A DNA stretch of 64,000 nucleotides, from positions 58,643-122,642 of the forward strand of contig CAZLYC010000005.1 in assembly GCA_964563755.1 (NCBI GenBank), given 5' to 3'. The DNA comes from JABMQF01 sp964563755 (GTDB lineage: Archaea; Nanobdellota; Nanobdellia; Woesearchaeales; UBA11576). Position 1 is the stretch's first letter; every line of letters starts with the position of its first letter. Below, piece by piece: positions 17,237 to 27,125 of the stretch. The notes under the pieces are model-generated. The model did no database searches and was not told where the DNA came from. It saw only the letters and a program-made list of their open reading frames with translations. The translations under genes were made by a program, and so were the position numbers.

Positions 17237-17330
17237 AAGATGCTGCATGACGAGCGACAGATAACTTTCTAGAATCATTGTAGCTGGGCGAACAACAAAC
17301 AAATAATAATCAATGCGAGCGCAGCATCTT
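17237..17330 (+). repeat. Structured intergenic element, family 1, copy B
   Basis: 94 bp. The stem is AAGATGCTGC (17237-17246) with GCAGCATCTT (17321-17330), differing from copy A at several paired positions with pairing kept. A 3-nt bulge ATG is followed by ACGAGC (17250) opposite GCGAGC (17315), keeping the tandem G.A pairs. The centre AGCTGGGCGAACAACAA is at 17282-17298. It sits between the Lon-like gene start and the topoisomerase stop. Confidence 0.72.
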
Positions 17331-17355
17331 GACAGTGCTTTAGAAATATATGGAA

Positions 17356-19578
17356 TTACTTCTTGCTGTTCGTCGTCCCGTTAAGGTTCTGTGTGTACTT
17401 GCACTTCGGATAATTTGTGCATCCGTAGAAACTTCCGTATATGGATCTTCTTAGCGCAAGGTTGTTTCCGCACTGGGGGCATTTCTTCTCTATCTTTCCT
17501 GCCTCCATCTTATCTGCTTCTTTCTTGTACTCTGCAGATATCTCTTTTGTCTGGCATTCAGGGTTTATGCATACTTCCTGCGGCCTTTGCTTGCTCCTTA
17601 TTATCATAATCATAGGTTGTCCGCACTTTTCGCAGACCTTCTTTGCAGGTTTGAATAGCGCGTTGATTGGCAGCTTGTATGTTATGCTGCATTTCGGGTA
17701 GTTGTCGCATGCGATGAACCTGCCGTACTTGCCTTTCTTTATCACGAGGTTTCCTTTGCATATGGGGCACTCGCCTATGTGCGCCATCTCTCTTTCTGTC
17801 TCTTTTGTCGCTTCAGCGAGTTTCTCTCCTATCTGTTTCTCATTTTTCTTGAAATGGTCAAGAGTTTTTGTAAGGACTGTCCTTGCGTCTCCAAGGACTT
17901 CTTCCTCTTTCTTCTGCATCTCTCTTATTTTTTCCATCTCGAGTTCGAAGTTTCTTGTCAGCTCTTCATCAAGTATCTCTGGGCAGTATGTTTCGAGCGT
18001 CTCTACTGTCTTTATGCCGAGGTTTGTCGCCTGTATTGCTTTTCCTGTAGAGTATCCTCTCTGGAATAGGTTGTCTACAATAGTTGCTCTTGTAGATTTC
18101 GTGCCGAGGCCTTTCTTCTCCAGCTCTTTTATTATCGATGCTTGTGTGTATCTTTTCGGAGGCTGTGTCTCCTTGTCGAGCATATTCAGCTCTGTTATCG
18201 TGACATCCTGTCCTATCTCTGTCTTTGGAAGCTCTTCCTCTTTCTGCGTCGAGTATCTTCCGTAGAGCTCGTGCCATCCTTTCTTTGTGGTCCTCGTGCC
18301 CTTTGATACGAATGGTTCATCTTTAACAGATACTTCTATAGTGACTGTCTCTCTTGTTGCGGGTTCGCCGAAAGTCGCAAGGAATCTCCTGACTATGAGG
18401 TCATATACTTTGAGCTCTTTCCCTCTTAATGTCGGAATCGTTCCTGTAGGGTATATTGCAGGATGCGCAGGGTCTGTCTTTGCTCCATTGTTCGGCTTTA
18501 GCTGCGGTTTTGAGAGAAGCTGTGAGCATCCTTCCTTGTATTCATCCTGTTTGGCTAGGTCTTGCATTATCCTCTGGTATCCTATCGCTGGCGGCAGCTG
18601 TTGGGAGCTTGTTCTCGGGTAGGATATCGCGCCGTCGAGATAAAGGCTCTGCGCCATCTCAAGTGTTGTGCTGGGATTTATTCCGTGCGTCCTATAAGAT
18701 TCTGTCTGTAATGTGGTCAAGTCAAATGGTGCCGGCGGCATCTGCGTGAATTCGTTCTTTGATACGTTCGAAACCTTACCTTTCTTCTCTGGTTTTATCT
18801 TTTCCAGCACATTGGCTGCTTTTTCCTTGTTCCAGAAAGGGTTCTCTTTGTGCTGTGCTGTTATCTTGCCGTCTTTGAGTTCACCAGTTAGTGTCAATTC
18901 CCAGAAAGGCTCTGGCTTGAATGCGATTATATCCCTTTCTTTGTCGACTATTATCTTGAGCGCTGGTCCCTGCACTCTTCCTGAGCTGAGTATCTTGTGC
19001 ATGCCTGTCGCATTTTTTATGCTTAGTGTCAATGCCCTGCTGAGATTTATTCCGTACATCCAGTCAAGGAAATGCCTCGTCTCTCCTGCAAGCGCCTGTC
19101 CCCAGTCCAGATGATTCAGCTTTTCATCATACGCTCTGACAAGGTCTGGCTTTGTGAGTGTTGAGAATTTCATCCTGTTCGCATCTTTCTGCTCGCATGC
19201 GAACCTCGTGACGTTTAGTCCTATGACCTCTCCTTCTATATCGTAATCTGTCGCTATGGTGAATTCTTTTGCATTCTTTGATAGACTCTTGAGTGTTGAG
19301 AGATATTTTTTTGTGTACGAAGAATCCTTTTTCGTCTTTCCTGTCTCTTCCCACTCTATATCAAATACAGGATAGCTCCATGCTTTCTTCTTGGCCTTCT
19401 CTGCTACTGTGTATAGGTGGCCTACAGCACAGCCGACCACTATATCCTTGTTTCCGTGCGTTATTTCGTAGTAAGGAACGCCTTTTTGGTTCTTCTTTAT
19501 GGGCTTTCCGCTGGCCAATGCCTGGGCAATCTTCAGAGCAGCATTCGGTTTCTCTGTTATTATCAGTTCGTAACCCAT
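17356..19578 (-). CDS. topA: DNA topoisomerase I (type IA)
   Basis: 740 residues. It relaxes negative supercoils through a 5'-phosphotyrosine link. The N-terminal TOPRIM domain begins ELIITEKP and carries the metal site DYDIEGE near residue 108. The catalytic tyrosine lies in SYPRTSSQ near residue 320. The C-terminus has three four-cysteine zinc ribbons of the topoisomerase type (CPICKGN..CDNYPKC, CEKCGQP..CINPEC, CPQCGNN..CTNYPKC) from about 625 to the end. Length and order are normal for archaeal and bacterial TopA. It stands alone, with structured element B at its 3' side. Confidence 0.96.
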   Translation of the reverse strand: MGYELIITEKPNAALKIAQALASGKPIKKNQKGVPYYEITHGNKDIVVGCAVGHLYTVAEKAKKKAWSYPVFDIEWEETGKTKKDSSYTKKYLSTLKSLSKNAKEFTIATDYDIEGEVIGLNVTRFACEQKDANRMKFSTLTKPDLVRAYDEKLNHLDWGQALAGETRHFLDWMYGINLSRALTLSIKNATGMHKILSSGRVQGPALKIIVDKERDIIAFKPEPFWELTLTGELKDGKITAQHKENPFWNKEKAANVLEKIKPEKKGKVSNVSKNEFTQMPPAPFDLTTLQTESYRTHGINPSTTLEMAQSLYLDGAISYPRTSSQQLPPAIGYQRIMQDLAKQDEYKEGCSQLLSKPQLKPNNGAKTDPAHPAIYPTGTIPTLRGKELKVYDLIVRRFLATFGEPATRETVTIEVSVKDEPFVSKGTRTTKKGWHELYGRYSTQKEEELPKTEIGQDVTITELNMLDKETQPPKRYTQASIIKELEKKGLGTKSTRATIVDNLFQRGYSTGKAIQATNLGIKTVETLETYCPEILDEELTRNFELEMEKIREMQKKEEEVLGDARTVLTKTLDHFKKNEKQIGEKLAEATKETEREMAHIGECPICKGNLVIKKGKYGRFIACDNYPKCSITYKLPINALFKPAKKVCEKCGQPMIMIIRSKQRPQEVCINPECQTKEISAEYKKEADKMEAGKIEKKCPQCGNNLALRRSIYGSFYGCTNYPKCKYTQNLNGTTNSKK

Positions 19579-19690
19579 GCGTTTGAAAAATCTTGGTTGG
19601 TTTAAAAAGGTTTGGGCTAGACAATAACAATGTGCGTGATATTCATCATGTGTCTCTAGAATGTTCTACTCTGGAATTAATATAAAATTA

Positions 19691-19698
19691 TTTAAATA
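19691..19698 (+). promoter_or_regulatory. TATA box of the MgtC gene
   Basis: TTTAAATA is centred 25 nt before the ATG at 19719, so the mRNA is probably leaderless. This supports 19719 over an upstream TTG at 19707. Confidence 0.6.
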
Positions 19699-19718
19699 CT
19701 CTGGTTTTGGGAGCAGGT

Positions 19719-20135
19719 ATGGATACGAATTTATTGATGCTTGTGAAGATACTTCTTGCCGTGGTTCTAGGAGGAATTGTAGGTTATGAGCGTGAGAGGA
19801 GCGGCAGTTACGCGGGCATAAGGACGCACATCCTTGTCTGCATGACCAGCACTTTTCTTATCGGGGCGTTCATATCCTATGAAGGTTTCGAGTTTGATTC
19901 TGTAGCAAGAGTCTGTGCAGCCATAATGACTGGCATAGGTTTCCTTGGCGCAGGAACTATAATGTCAAGGGGAGGAGAGGTAAAAGGCCTCACTACTGCC
20001 GCAAGCGTTTGGGGCGTGGCTGCTCTTGGCATGGTTGTCGCGATAGGTTCGTTCTGGGAGGCGCTTGTTGTTACGATAATAATGGTATTCGTCCTTGAGA
20101 TGACTTTTTTCACGGTAATCAAGAGGAGAATCTGA
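19719..20135 (+). CDS. mgtC: MgtC family membrane protein
   Basis: 138 residues from the ATG at 19719. Four hydrophobic spans fill the protein. The family signatures are present: GGIVGYERE near residue 20, GIRTH, the GIGFLGAGTI block near 75, and GLTTAASVW near 95. The family is linked to survival at low Mg and to membrane ATP synthase regulation in bacteria. It lacks the C-terminal ACT-like domain of Salmonella MgtC, as do many short members. The role in archaea is not known. Confidence 0.9.
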   Translation: MDTNLLMLVKILLAVVLGGIVGYERERSGSYAGIRTHILVCMTSTFLIGAFISYEGFEFDSVARVCAAIMTGIGFLGAGTIMSRGGEVKGLTTAASVWGVAALGMVVAIGSFWEALVVTIIMVFVLEMTFFTVIKRRI

Positions 20136-20228
20136 TTCTTTGTTCTGCTCTTCATATTTTTGTTTTGCTATTTGGATAGATTTGTTATTTGGATAAATAT
20201 TAAAACCTGCTGTGCTTTTTCTTGACGC

Positions 20229-21266
20229 ATGGGTGCTTTTGATAAAGTTCTGGATGAGGTCAGGAAACTGAAGTTGTCTAAGGCAGACTCTCTTGGCATC
20301 GGTGACCCTGAGATATCTGGTTCTGTATTTTCAAAGGAGAACTTCCACACAATAGTTCAACCATCCGGTTCAGGAAAACTTGTTTTCATCGACGGGGGTA
20401 ACGCCAGCATCATTTCATCGCCGCAATTGTGCGTTGATTTTGTAAGAGTTTTCCATTCTGTGTGGCAGGACGGGAAAAGGGTTTCATGCGGTTCAGATGA
20501 GTTTTATGTATTGTCTGTTTCATCATTGATTCAGGGTAAGATATCCTATTCAGCTAAGATGTTCTCTGATAAGCCTGCCTTTCTTGGCTCTTTTCTTGAT
20601 TCAGTTCTATCTTTCGACCCGCTTGATGATGGTTTGCGTCAGGGGAAGTCAAGGTCCAGCATTTCGAATGTCGCTAATATCGTGAGAAGGCTCGCTGAAT
20701 TGAAGGTTGCGTCAGAAGCAGTGAAAAAGACAGGATGTTTAGCTGTCCTTGACGGTGATTTTTCTTTTTCAACAGCATATGAGAAGAACGCAATTATGGG
20801 TCTTGCTTCTGCAGCATCTTCTTCAGGCTCAGCAGTTCTGGCATTGTCTAAGACATCGGACCTTTTGGCATCGAATGGAGCTTCTGTCTCAACAGTGTTG
20901 GCCAGCTCTGCTCCAGGAGGCTGCTGGTATTATTTTCCTGCTGGAACAAAACAGTTTTCTAAGGTATTTTTCGCGAAACTTCACAACAGATCAGATTACA
21001 TCTTCAAGGTCGAGCTGCTTGATGTGGCTTTAGATGTGGATGTGCCCTCTTTCCTCTCTCTTCTTTCTTCAAACAGCAAGGACCCTGTTTTTCTGGGTTA
21101 CCCTTACGGTCTGATAGAAGCGGACATGTTCGCGAGAGTTTCGAACAAGGAGCAGGAAACTCTTAAGGTTTCGTTCGCATCAAAAGCAGGGAAAGACTGG
21201 AATCTGTTGGATTCTTTGTCGAAGTCTTCAGATGCGCATCATATTCTTGATAGGATAAGATACTGA
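20229..21266 (+). CDS. nurA: NurA-domain nuclease
   Basis: 345 residues. NurA is a 5'-3' nuclease that works with HerA and Mre11-Rad50 in archaeal end resection. The first metal-binding block is FIDGGNAS near residue 54. The second is AVLDGDFSF near 176, followed by the LALSKTSDL block near 205, and the GYPYGLIEADMFARV segment near 295 matches the C-terminal motif. The usual DGS at the first site is DGG here. HerA is not adjacent, which is uncommon in Euryarchaeota but seen in reduced genomes. The TATA element near 20195 gives an almost leaderless mRNA. Confidence 0.82.
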   Translation: MGAFDKVLDEVRKLKLSKADSLGIGDPEISGSVFSKENFHTIVQPSGSGKLVFIDGGNASIISSPQLCVDFVRVFHSVWQDGKRVSCGSDEFYVLSVSSLIQGKISYSAKMFSDKPAFLGSFLDSVLSFDPLDDGLRQGKSRSSISNVANIVRRLAELKVASEAVKKTGCLAVLDGDFSFSTAYEKNAIMGLASAASSSGSAVLALSKTSDLLASNGASVSTVLASSAPGGCWYYFPAGTKQFSKVFFAKLHNRSDYIFKVELLDVALDVDVPSFLSLLSSNSKDPVFLGYPYGLIEADMFARVSNKEQETLKVSFASKAGKDWNLLDSLSKSSDAHHILDRIRY

Positions 21267-21315
21267 TTTCGCTATAGTCCTAGCTAAATATCAATAGACA
21301 AATAGAGTGATTAAT

Positions 21316-21470
21316 ATACAAAAACAGTAACATAAAATACATATAAAGTAAAAATACGATTCATATATTATACAAAACAACCATTTTTCAACGTAAAAAG
21401 TATTATTTATACAAAAAGAGTTAAAAAATATACAAAAGAAGTAAAAATGGTAACATTTATAAGTAAAAAT
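21316..21470 (+). promoter_or_regulatory. Array of TATACAAAA/GTAAAAA repeats
   Basis: Copies of ATACAAAA begin at 21316, 21370, 21409 and 21430, with a variant at 21337. GTAA(C/A)A motifs interleave at 21327, 21348, 21393, 21441, 21450 and 21463. Spacings of 21, 33, 39 and 21 bp are mostly near whole helical turns. The array fills the promoter of the two-HTH gene and suggests a multi-site operator. The whole region is AT-rich, so chance must be excluded. Confidence 0.45.
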
Positions 21471-21480
21471 TCATTGATAC

Positions 21481-22014
21481 ATGAGGATGCAGAAGAGGAG
21501 GCCTGAAAGTACAAAAGAGGTAACTGAAGCAGGTATAGATGATTCTCGCAGGCTGCTGCGTTCTATTCTTCAGTTTATGAAGTCCAATCAGGAGCTTTCA
21601 CTTTCAGAGCTGATAGAATTATATTCTTCTGTTTCTTCAGAAGAGTCAGTTCCGCTTTCAATATTTGCGCAGGAACTCAGCCCATCAGAGTCTATCTGTA
21701 AGTATCTCAAGGAAAACAAGAATCTTTCTTTCCATCAGATTGCTCTTATGCTTGGCAGGGATGACCGCAGCATATGGACATCTTACACGCGGGCTTCAAG
21801 GAAGATGAAGGATGTCTTCAAGGCTTCTGGCGAGGATATATTGATACCGAGTTTCATCTTCACTGACAGGTCGAAATCCATACTTGAGCACATCGTGTTT
21901 CATCTGAAGAAGAACTATTCCTACTCGAATTCAAAGATAGCGGGATTGCTTAACAAGCATCCCAGCTCTGTCGCGACAGTTGCGAACAGGGCAAAGAGGA
22001 AAGAAGATGAATGA
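21481..22014 (+). CDS. DNA-binding protein with two helix-turn-helix motifs
   Basis: 177 residues, soluble and basic. Two tandem HTH-like segments are visible: LSFHQIALMLGRDDRSIWTS near residues 80-99 and YSNSKIAGLLNKHPSSVATV near 145-164. Both have the sigma/TrpR-like pattern in which a DR.I or PSSV turn leads a recognition helix. The duplicated layout suggests recognition of paired sites. It overlaps the start of the giant surface protein gene by 8 nt and may control it, or itself, through the repeat array just upstream (inference). Confidence 0.65.
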   Translation: MRMQKRRPESTKEVTEAGIDDSRRLLRSILQFMKSNQELSLSELIELYSSVSSEESVPLSIFAQELSPSESICKYLKENKNLSFHQIALMLGRDDRSIWTSYTRASRKMKDVFKASGEDILIPSFIFTDRSKSILEHIVFHLKKNYSYSNSKIAGLLNKHPSSVATVANRAKRKEDE

Positions 22015-25000
22015 TAAGCAGGACTATCTGGTTTTCGTATTGCTGCTCTCTCTAGCATTGGCCATAGCCTCTCAACTCGATACGATAACAGGGCGTTCTG
22101 CAACTGTCTTTGGTTCGAACTCGACTCTGAATATCTTCTCCGAAGCGGAAAACAGCACCAAGTCTCAAGGTGAGCACGTATTTTTCTACGCGAATTACAC
22201 TAACCTGACAGGTTCACCGATAAACAATCAGTCTGACAACGGTGTATGCACTATAATCATCGAAGGATTGTATCCTGTAAACATGTCTTACAACCAGCTG
22301 ACTTTGATGTATGAGCACGAAGAGATTTTTGCGCTTCCAGGCACATACGAGTGGAACGTCTCATGCATCTCAGACTCATATGATTCACTTTTTGCTTCAG
22401 AATCAGCTACAATTAACAACATATACTGCAACAAGACAATCTCAGGCAGCATAATGCTCACAGCAGACCTAACCATGCAGAACGGCTCACTTGTCTGCGG
22501 AGGAAACGGAATCACTATCAACGAGAGCGACGTAGTTATTGACTGCGATGATGCGAGCATACATGGGGACGGCACGGGTTATGGTATATCTGCTGCAAGT
22601 GTTGATAATTTGACCATCATCAGCTGCGATATTGACGGGTTCCAGAGGGCGGTCTCTTTCACAGCCACGACAGGATCAGTCATAAAGAACAGCTCATTCA
22701 GCGGTAATCTGAACGGAGTATACCTGATATCATCTTCAGGAAACAGGGTGTTTTACAATAACTTCTCATCTAACTCGCTCCATGCTTATTCAAATCTGGT
22801 TGGCAATGATTTCAACACGACATCAGGAGGCAAACCGATAGGTAACTTCTGGGACAACACAGGAGCTTTAGCGATTTTCGATTCTGACAGTGATGGATAT
22901 GCTGATTTCGGCCAGCAGTACCCATACAACAGTATGAATGGCGGCAAGGTTTCTGCAAATGTCACCGACTGGGGTCCTGTGTCATCAAGGCTCGACTCTG
23001 ATTACGACGGCTCTGCTGATGACATAGACTGCGCGGATTTCGACCCGTTATTGTTCACACCTAGAAATGATATACTTGTAGTTAGGAACTCAACGCTCTG
23101 CCCAGGTACGCATTACATCAATGATTCGTTGAATCCGGGCGTCATACGTTTCAACAGCAGCAATCTTGTCCTTTCTTGCGCAGGAGCGACAATGGTAGGC
23201 AACGACACCGGGTCAGGTATATACGTGAATCTCGACAATAACACAGTTAAGGACTGCAATGTTCGTGATTATTATCATGGCATCCATGTCGCAGACTCAA
23301 ATTTCACGATAATATCGAACGTGACGTCAAATTACAACAGCTATTCAGGTATAACTGTGCATAACTCAAGCAACAGCACAGTGGCTTCATCTACAACGAT
23401 AGGCAACTCCAATGTGGGGGTATTCCTGACAAGAGAATCAGATAACAACTCAATCAAAGATATTGTATCACATGACAATTATGTAGGTATATACATTTAC
23501 TATTCTGACCAGAATAATGTATCGGGAGGGGAATATTTCGATAATACCTGGTACGGCATATTTGTAGAACGTTCTGAACAGAATACTGTCAGAGACATTG
23601 ATACTTATGGAAACCAGCGTGGTCTTTATACATCATATGCCCATGGCAACACGTTCAGGAACCTGACTATTTATGAAAACTCAGAAGACGGCGTGCTGTT
23701 CTGGTTCTCAGACGGCAACACGTTTTTCAACTCTTCATCATACATTAACAATGGTTCAGGCATCACTATCTGGACGGCAAGGGACAATGTGATACTTAAC
23801 TCCACAGTATCTTCCAACACATTATTTGGTATACATTCATACACCTCATTGTATACAAAACTGTATAACAGCACAGTATTTAACAACACCGGAATCGGAT
23901 TCTGCGTTAACGAGTCAAATAATAATTCTATTTCAGGAAGCGATCTTATTTCGAACGGAGAGGGAGTAGTCGTTTCTGGATCAGATTATTCAGAGATAAA
24001 GCTGAGCAGGCTGGAAGACAATTCAAGGTCAGGCATAAACATCTCTGGAAATCACACGACCACCATATTCAACAACTCTTTGTCGTCGAACAGGTTTGGC
24101 GCATGGATAGACAGCTCTTCATTGGCCAACATAACGAACAACACAGCGTGCCTTAATGATGAGTTTGGGTTTTTCTTCATAAATAGCACTCTTGTCCCGT
24201 CATATCCTGATATTGTTTCTGTGAACAGTATCTGCACAGATAACCTGATAGGGATGATCAGCGTCAACTGGCGTGTTCAGGTACATAGCTTGGACCGTTT
24301 CGGTGCGAACAAGAGCGCGGGCATCAACCTCACTTTTGCAGGAGATTCTGCGCCCCATATAATCTCGTCATCTGATAATTCAAGCCTCACAGGTTATCTT
24401 GTGGCTACAGAATACGTCGTGAATAATTCTGCGTTGAAGCAGGACAAGTCCTATGATATTTTTGCCGTCAACGGTGATTTCTACGGAGAGAACCTGACAA
24501 ATGTTACTAATAACAGGTTGAGATCATATTCGAATGAGATTTTTGTCACGCTCAACAAGGCATTGCCTCCTCATGTTTACCTTCTTTCTCCAGCGTCTAA
24601 TACATCAACGTCGGTTCACACAGTTAATTTTGTCTGCAACGCATCACATGAAGGCGGGCTAGTGAACATATCCTTGTATCATGACGTCGGAGGAAACTGG
24701 ACTCTTAACAGGACAAACAATGCTTCTGGTACAGGGAATGAGACATCATTTTCAATATCCCTTCCAGACGCTTCATTGTTATGGAACTGCGAGGCACACA
24801 CAGCATATAATAGTTCAGGCTTTGCTGCTGAGAATTTCTCTTTGACTCTATTTACGCCTGCTCCCACTGGTGGAGGAGGCGGTGGTGGAGGTGCTTCTGC
24901 GCCTGCAGCTCCTGCTGCTCCGGAAGCTCCTGCGGTACCTGTGGCTCCTGCTGCTCCGGAAGCTCCTGCGGTACCTGTGGCTCCTGCTGCTCCGTCTGCA

Positions 25001-27076
25001 CCATCCGCACCATCAGCGCAAGGAGCGGCCCCGATATCTCGCTCAGATACACGTATTACTGAGATAGTCCAGACTACAACATCTGTCAGTTGTGAGGAGA
25101 AAATAAGCATTGTGGATGAAAAAATATCCATGGAAGAACTGCTTAAGATGATAACAATACCTGAAGGTTTCACTGTTGTTGCGAAGCCTTTCAAGGCGGG
25201 TTGTACTGGCGGTGAGACTTTCACAATGAGTGTCGTGGTGCCTGACAAGTATAAGGAGGTCCAGCTCCTGAGATGTGTCGGAAAAGGTTGCAGTCAGAGG
25301 TCTGCGGTAGTCACGACAAAGATGTGTCCTGGCAAGGAGGTTGAGCAGTTCCGCGAGGAGAAGACATTCAACATAAGCGCATCAGCAGTGAACATAACGA
25401 CTGTAAGGACAAACAGGACTGGTGGAAACATTTCGTTGAAGAGCGGTGATTACTCAATCGACATCGGGAGCAATATGGATGCAACCATGTCTATGGCGTC
25501 AGAGAACCAGCCTGAGCCAGAGAACAAGAACCTGAAGATTGTAGGTATGCCTATAGTATTGAAGTTTTCAGATGACTCATCAGTATCTAATCTTATAAAT
25601 GTCACTATGCCTTATTCTGTTAAGGAAGGTGAGGATGAGTTTAGCGTATCTGTTTATGCCAAACGCACAGATGGGAATGAGACTAAATGGCTTTATACTG
25701 GTGGAAAAGTCAACACAGACAAGAAGATAGTGACTGCAACGGTGAATCTCACCAAGTATGCCCAGGACGGCCAGGTGACTCTCGCTCCAATAACCATACT
25801 CTGTGATGAGTGTGGTGAACCTGGTCTGATAAACCGTTTCACGCCGACTCCTGATGCGGGCAATGCGATAATACTTCTGCACGGATTGTGGGGCTCAGGC
25901 AAGGTATGGGATGCGATGATAAGCGAGTTCAGGATGACTAACCAGCCGTTCCAGGTCTGGACTTACTCTTATCTTGCGACTAACACTGTGAATGAGTCCG
26001 CAAAACAGCTTGCGGATTATCTCGAGGCTAACAATGGTCGTTTCAGCATGATATATTTCATAGGTTATTCTCTCGGAGGGATAATAACACAGAACGCATT
26101 GAGATATGCTTATGATGAGAATCAGAAGGATGCTTCAAAATACACGTTCATAAATAAAGTCAAGCTGGTCCTCATCGTAGGAACTCCGAATAAAGGATCT
26201 CCTATAGCGAACTATCTGGATACTTTCGTGAGCGAGTTCATAAACGCCAATGCAAATGAGGTTGTTCCTGTGAGCGAAGCTGTCAAAGGAGTGCTTACTG
26301 CAGGGTCAGAGGTCGAGCAGGTTCCGAATATATCTTACTATGTCATAGCAGGCACGCAGCCGTATAGTTTCATGGAACGTCTTGGCCTTACTAAGATGCT
26401 TTTCAAGGAGGAGAGCAATGATGGTCTTGTCTCATTGAGCTCTGCCCAGTCAATAGGAAGTGAAATGCTTAATGAACAGTGCGTAAACTTCTGGTCAAGG
26501 CCAGTTATACACACATTGATAATAGACGACAGGCTGGTCCAGAAGATAATGGGACAGATAATATCTGAAGATATGTTCTCACAGCTTGCGAAAGCTAATT
26601 CAGAGTCAACACTTTACGGTTATTCTGATTATTTCGAGCTTACTATCGAGGACTGCTCCCCTGACAATCTTTACGTCGTGATAGGTCGTGAGAAAGAAGT
26701 TCGGGAGATAGAGAGGCCCGCATATTGCGCATGCGGCAATGGTGTATGCGATGGACTGGAGAATCCAGAGACCTGTCCGCAGGATTGCAGTGTCATAGAG
26801 AAGCCGCTCATGAGGCTTATAATAGAGAAGTCATTGTCGATACTTGCATTGCTGATATTCATTTTCATGATGACTGGCTTCGGTTACGCTTTGTATGATT
26901 ATTACAGGCCGAAGAAAAAGATTCCTGATCTTCCTTCCGGGTTCAACATATCAGAGGATAGCGTTGTCGAGTCTCAGAAGCTGAACTATTTCAGGACAGG
27001 CATCTACAATCTTAGGAAGGCTGTTAAGGATATGAAATCTCGCAGGGCTGCAAAGAAGGCAGCGAAAAAGAGGTAG
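22007..27076 (+). CDS. Giant surface protein: beta-helix plus alpha/beta-hydrolase (lipase-like) domain
   Basis: 1689 residues from the ATG at 22007, which overlaps the HTH stop; an earlier in-frame start at 21980 lies inside the HTH gene. An N-terminal hydrophobic segment is followed by a right-handed parallel beta-helix of NosD/periplasmic-copper type from about 138 to 748, rich in NxS/T sequons. Ig-like folds come next. A Gly run and a 12-residue Pro/Ala repeat lie at about 954-1011, then a PGF-like beta region. An alpha/beta-hydrolase domain covers about 1281-1505 with oxyanion HGLWG, nucleophile GYSLGG (Ser near 1354) and a candidate His in RPVIHTL. A Cys knot-like segment follows. A transmembrane helix near 1600-1628 and a basic tail of about 60 residues close the protein. 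It is probably an anchored glycan- or lipid-acting surface enzyme (inference). Confidence 0.85.
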   Translation: MNDKQDYLVFVLLLSLALAIASQLDTITGRSATVFGSNSTLNIFSEAENSTKSQGEHVFFYANYTNLTGSPINNQSDNGVCTIIIEGLYPVNMSYNQLTLMYEHEEIFALPGTYEWNVSCISDSYDSLFASESATINNIYCNKTISGSIMLTADLTMQNGSLVCGGNGITINESDVVIDCDDASIHGDGTGYGISAASVDNLTIISCDIDGFQRAVSFTATTGSVIKNSSFSGNLNGVYLISSSGNRVFYNNFSSNSLHAYSNLVGNDFNTTSGGKPIGNFWDNTGALAIFDSDSDGYADFGQQYPYNSMNGGKVSANVTDWGPVSSRLDSDYDGSADDIDCADFDPLLFTPRNDILVVRNSTLCPGTHYINDSLNPGVIRFNSSNLVLSCAGATMVGNDTGSGIYVNLDNNTVKDCNVRDYYHGIHVADSNFTIISNVTSNYNSYSGITVHNSSNSTVASSTTIGNSNVGVFLTRESDNNSIKDIVSHDNYVGIYIYYSDQNNVSGGEYFDNTWYGIFVERSEQNTVRDIDTYGNQRGLYTSYAHGNTFRNLTIYENSEDGVLFWFSDGNTFFNSSSYINNGSGITIWTARDNVILNSTVSSNTLFGIHSYTSLYTKLYNSTVFNNTGIGFCVNESNNNSISGSDLISNGEGVVVSGSDYSEIKLSRLEDNSRSGINISGNHTTTIFNNSLSSNRFGAWIDSSSLANITNNTACLNDEFGFFFINSTLVPSYPDIVSVNSICTDNLIGMISVNWRVQVHSLDRFGANKSAGINLTFAGDSAPHIISSSDNSSLTGYLVATEYVVNNSALKQDKSYDIFAVNGDFYGENLTNVTNNRLRSYSNEIFVTLNKALPPHVYLLSPASNTSTSVHTVNFVCNASHEGGLVNISLYHDVGGNWTLNRTNNASGTGNETSFSISLPDASLLWNCEAHTAYNSSGFAAENFSLTLFTPAPTGGGGGGGGASAPAAPAAPEAPAVPVAPAAPEAPAVPVAPAAPSAPSAPSAQGAAPISRSDTRITEIVQTTTSVSCEEKISIVDEKISMEELLKMITIPEGFTVVAKPFKAGCTGGETFTMSVVVPDKYKEVQLLRCVGKGCSQRSAVVTTKMCPGKEVEQFREEKTFNISASAVNITTVRTNRTGGNISLKSGDYSIDIGSNMDATMSMASENQPEPENKNLKIVGMPIVLKFSDDSSVSNLINVTMPYSVKEGEDEFSVSVYAKRTDGNETKWLYTGGKVNTDKKIVTATVNLTKYAQDGQVTLAPITILCDECGEPGLINRFTPTPDAGNAIILLHGLWGSGKVWDAMISEFRMTNQPFQVWTYSYLATNTVNESAKQLADYLEANNGRFSMIYFIGYSLGGIITQNALRYAYDENQKDASKYTFINKVKLVLIVGTPNKGSPIANYLDTFVSEFINANANEVVPVSEAVKGVLTAGSEVEQVPNISYYVIAGTQPYSFMERLGLTKMLFKEESNDGLVSLSSAQSIGSEMLNEQCVNFWSRPVIHTLIIDDRLVQKIMGQIISEDMFSQLAKANSESTLYGYSDYFELTIEDCSPDNLYVVIGREKEVREIERPAYCACGNGVCDGLENPETCPQDCSVIEKPLMRLIIEKSLSILALLIFIFMMTGFGYALYDYYRPKKKIPDLPSGFNISEDSVVESQKLNYFRTGIYNLRKAVKDMKSRRAAKKAAKKR
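24915..24992 (+). repeat. 36-bp tandem coding repeat (Pro/Ala linker)
   Basis: Two near-identical 36-bp units encode the 12-residue block APAAPEAPAVPV. They lie between the poly-Gly run and the PGF-like region of the 22007 protein. Low nucleotide divergence suggests recent slippage duplication. Confidence 0.7.
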
Positions 27077-27125
27077 TTTTAAATATGAAAATAAGAATAG
27101 TCAATGGCTATAAGGGGTGTTAATC

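Noticed and set aside
24679..25248. 189-residue minus-strand collagen-like Gly/Ala frame
   Set aside because: It is the reverse of the Pro/Ala repeat linker in the 22007 protein; the collagen look comes from the repeat itself.
27104..27125. ATG at 27104 before the small membrane protein
   Set aside because: It is out of frame with the hydrophobic protein; the GTG at 27126 has the SD.
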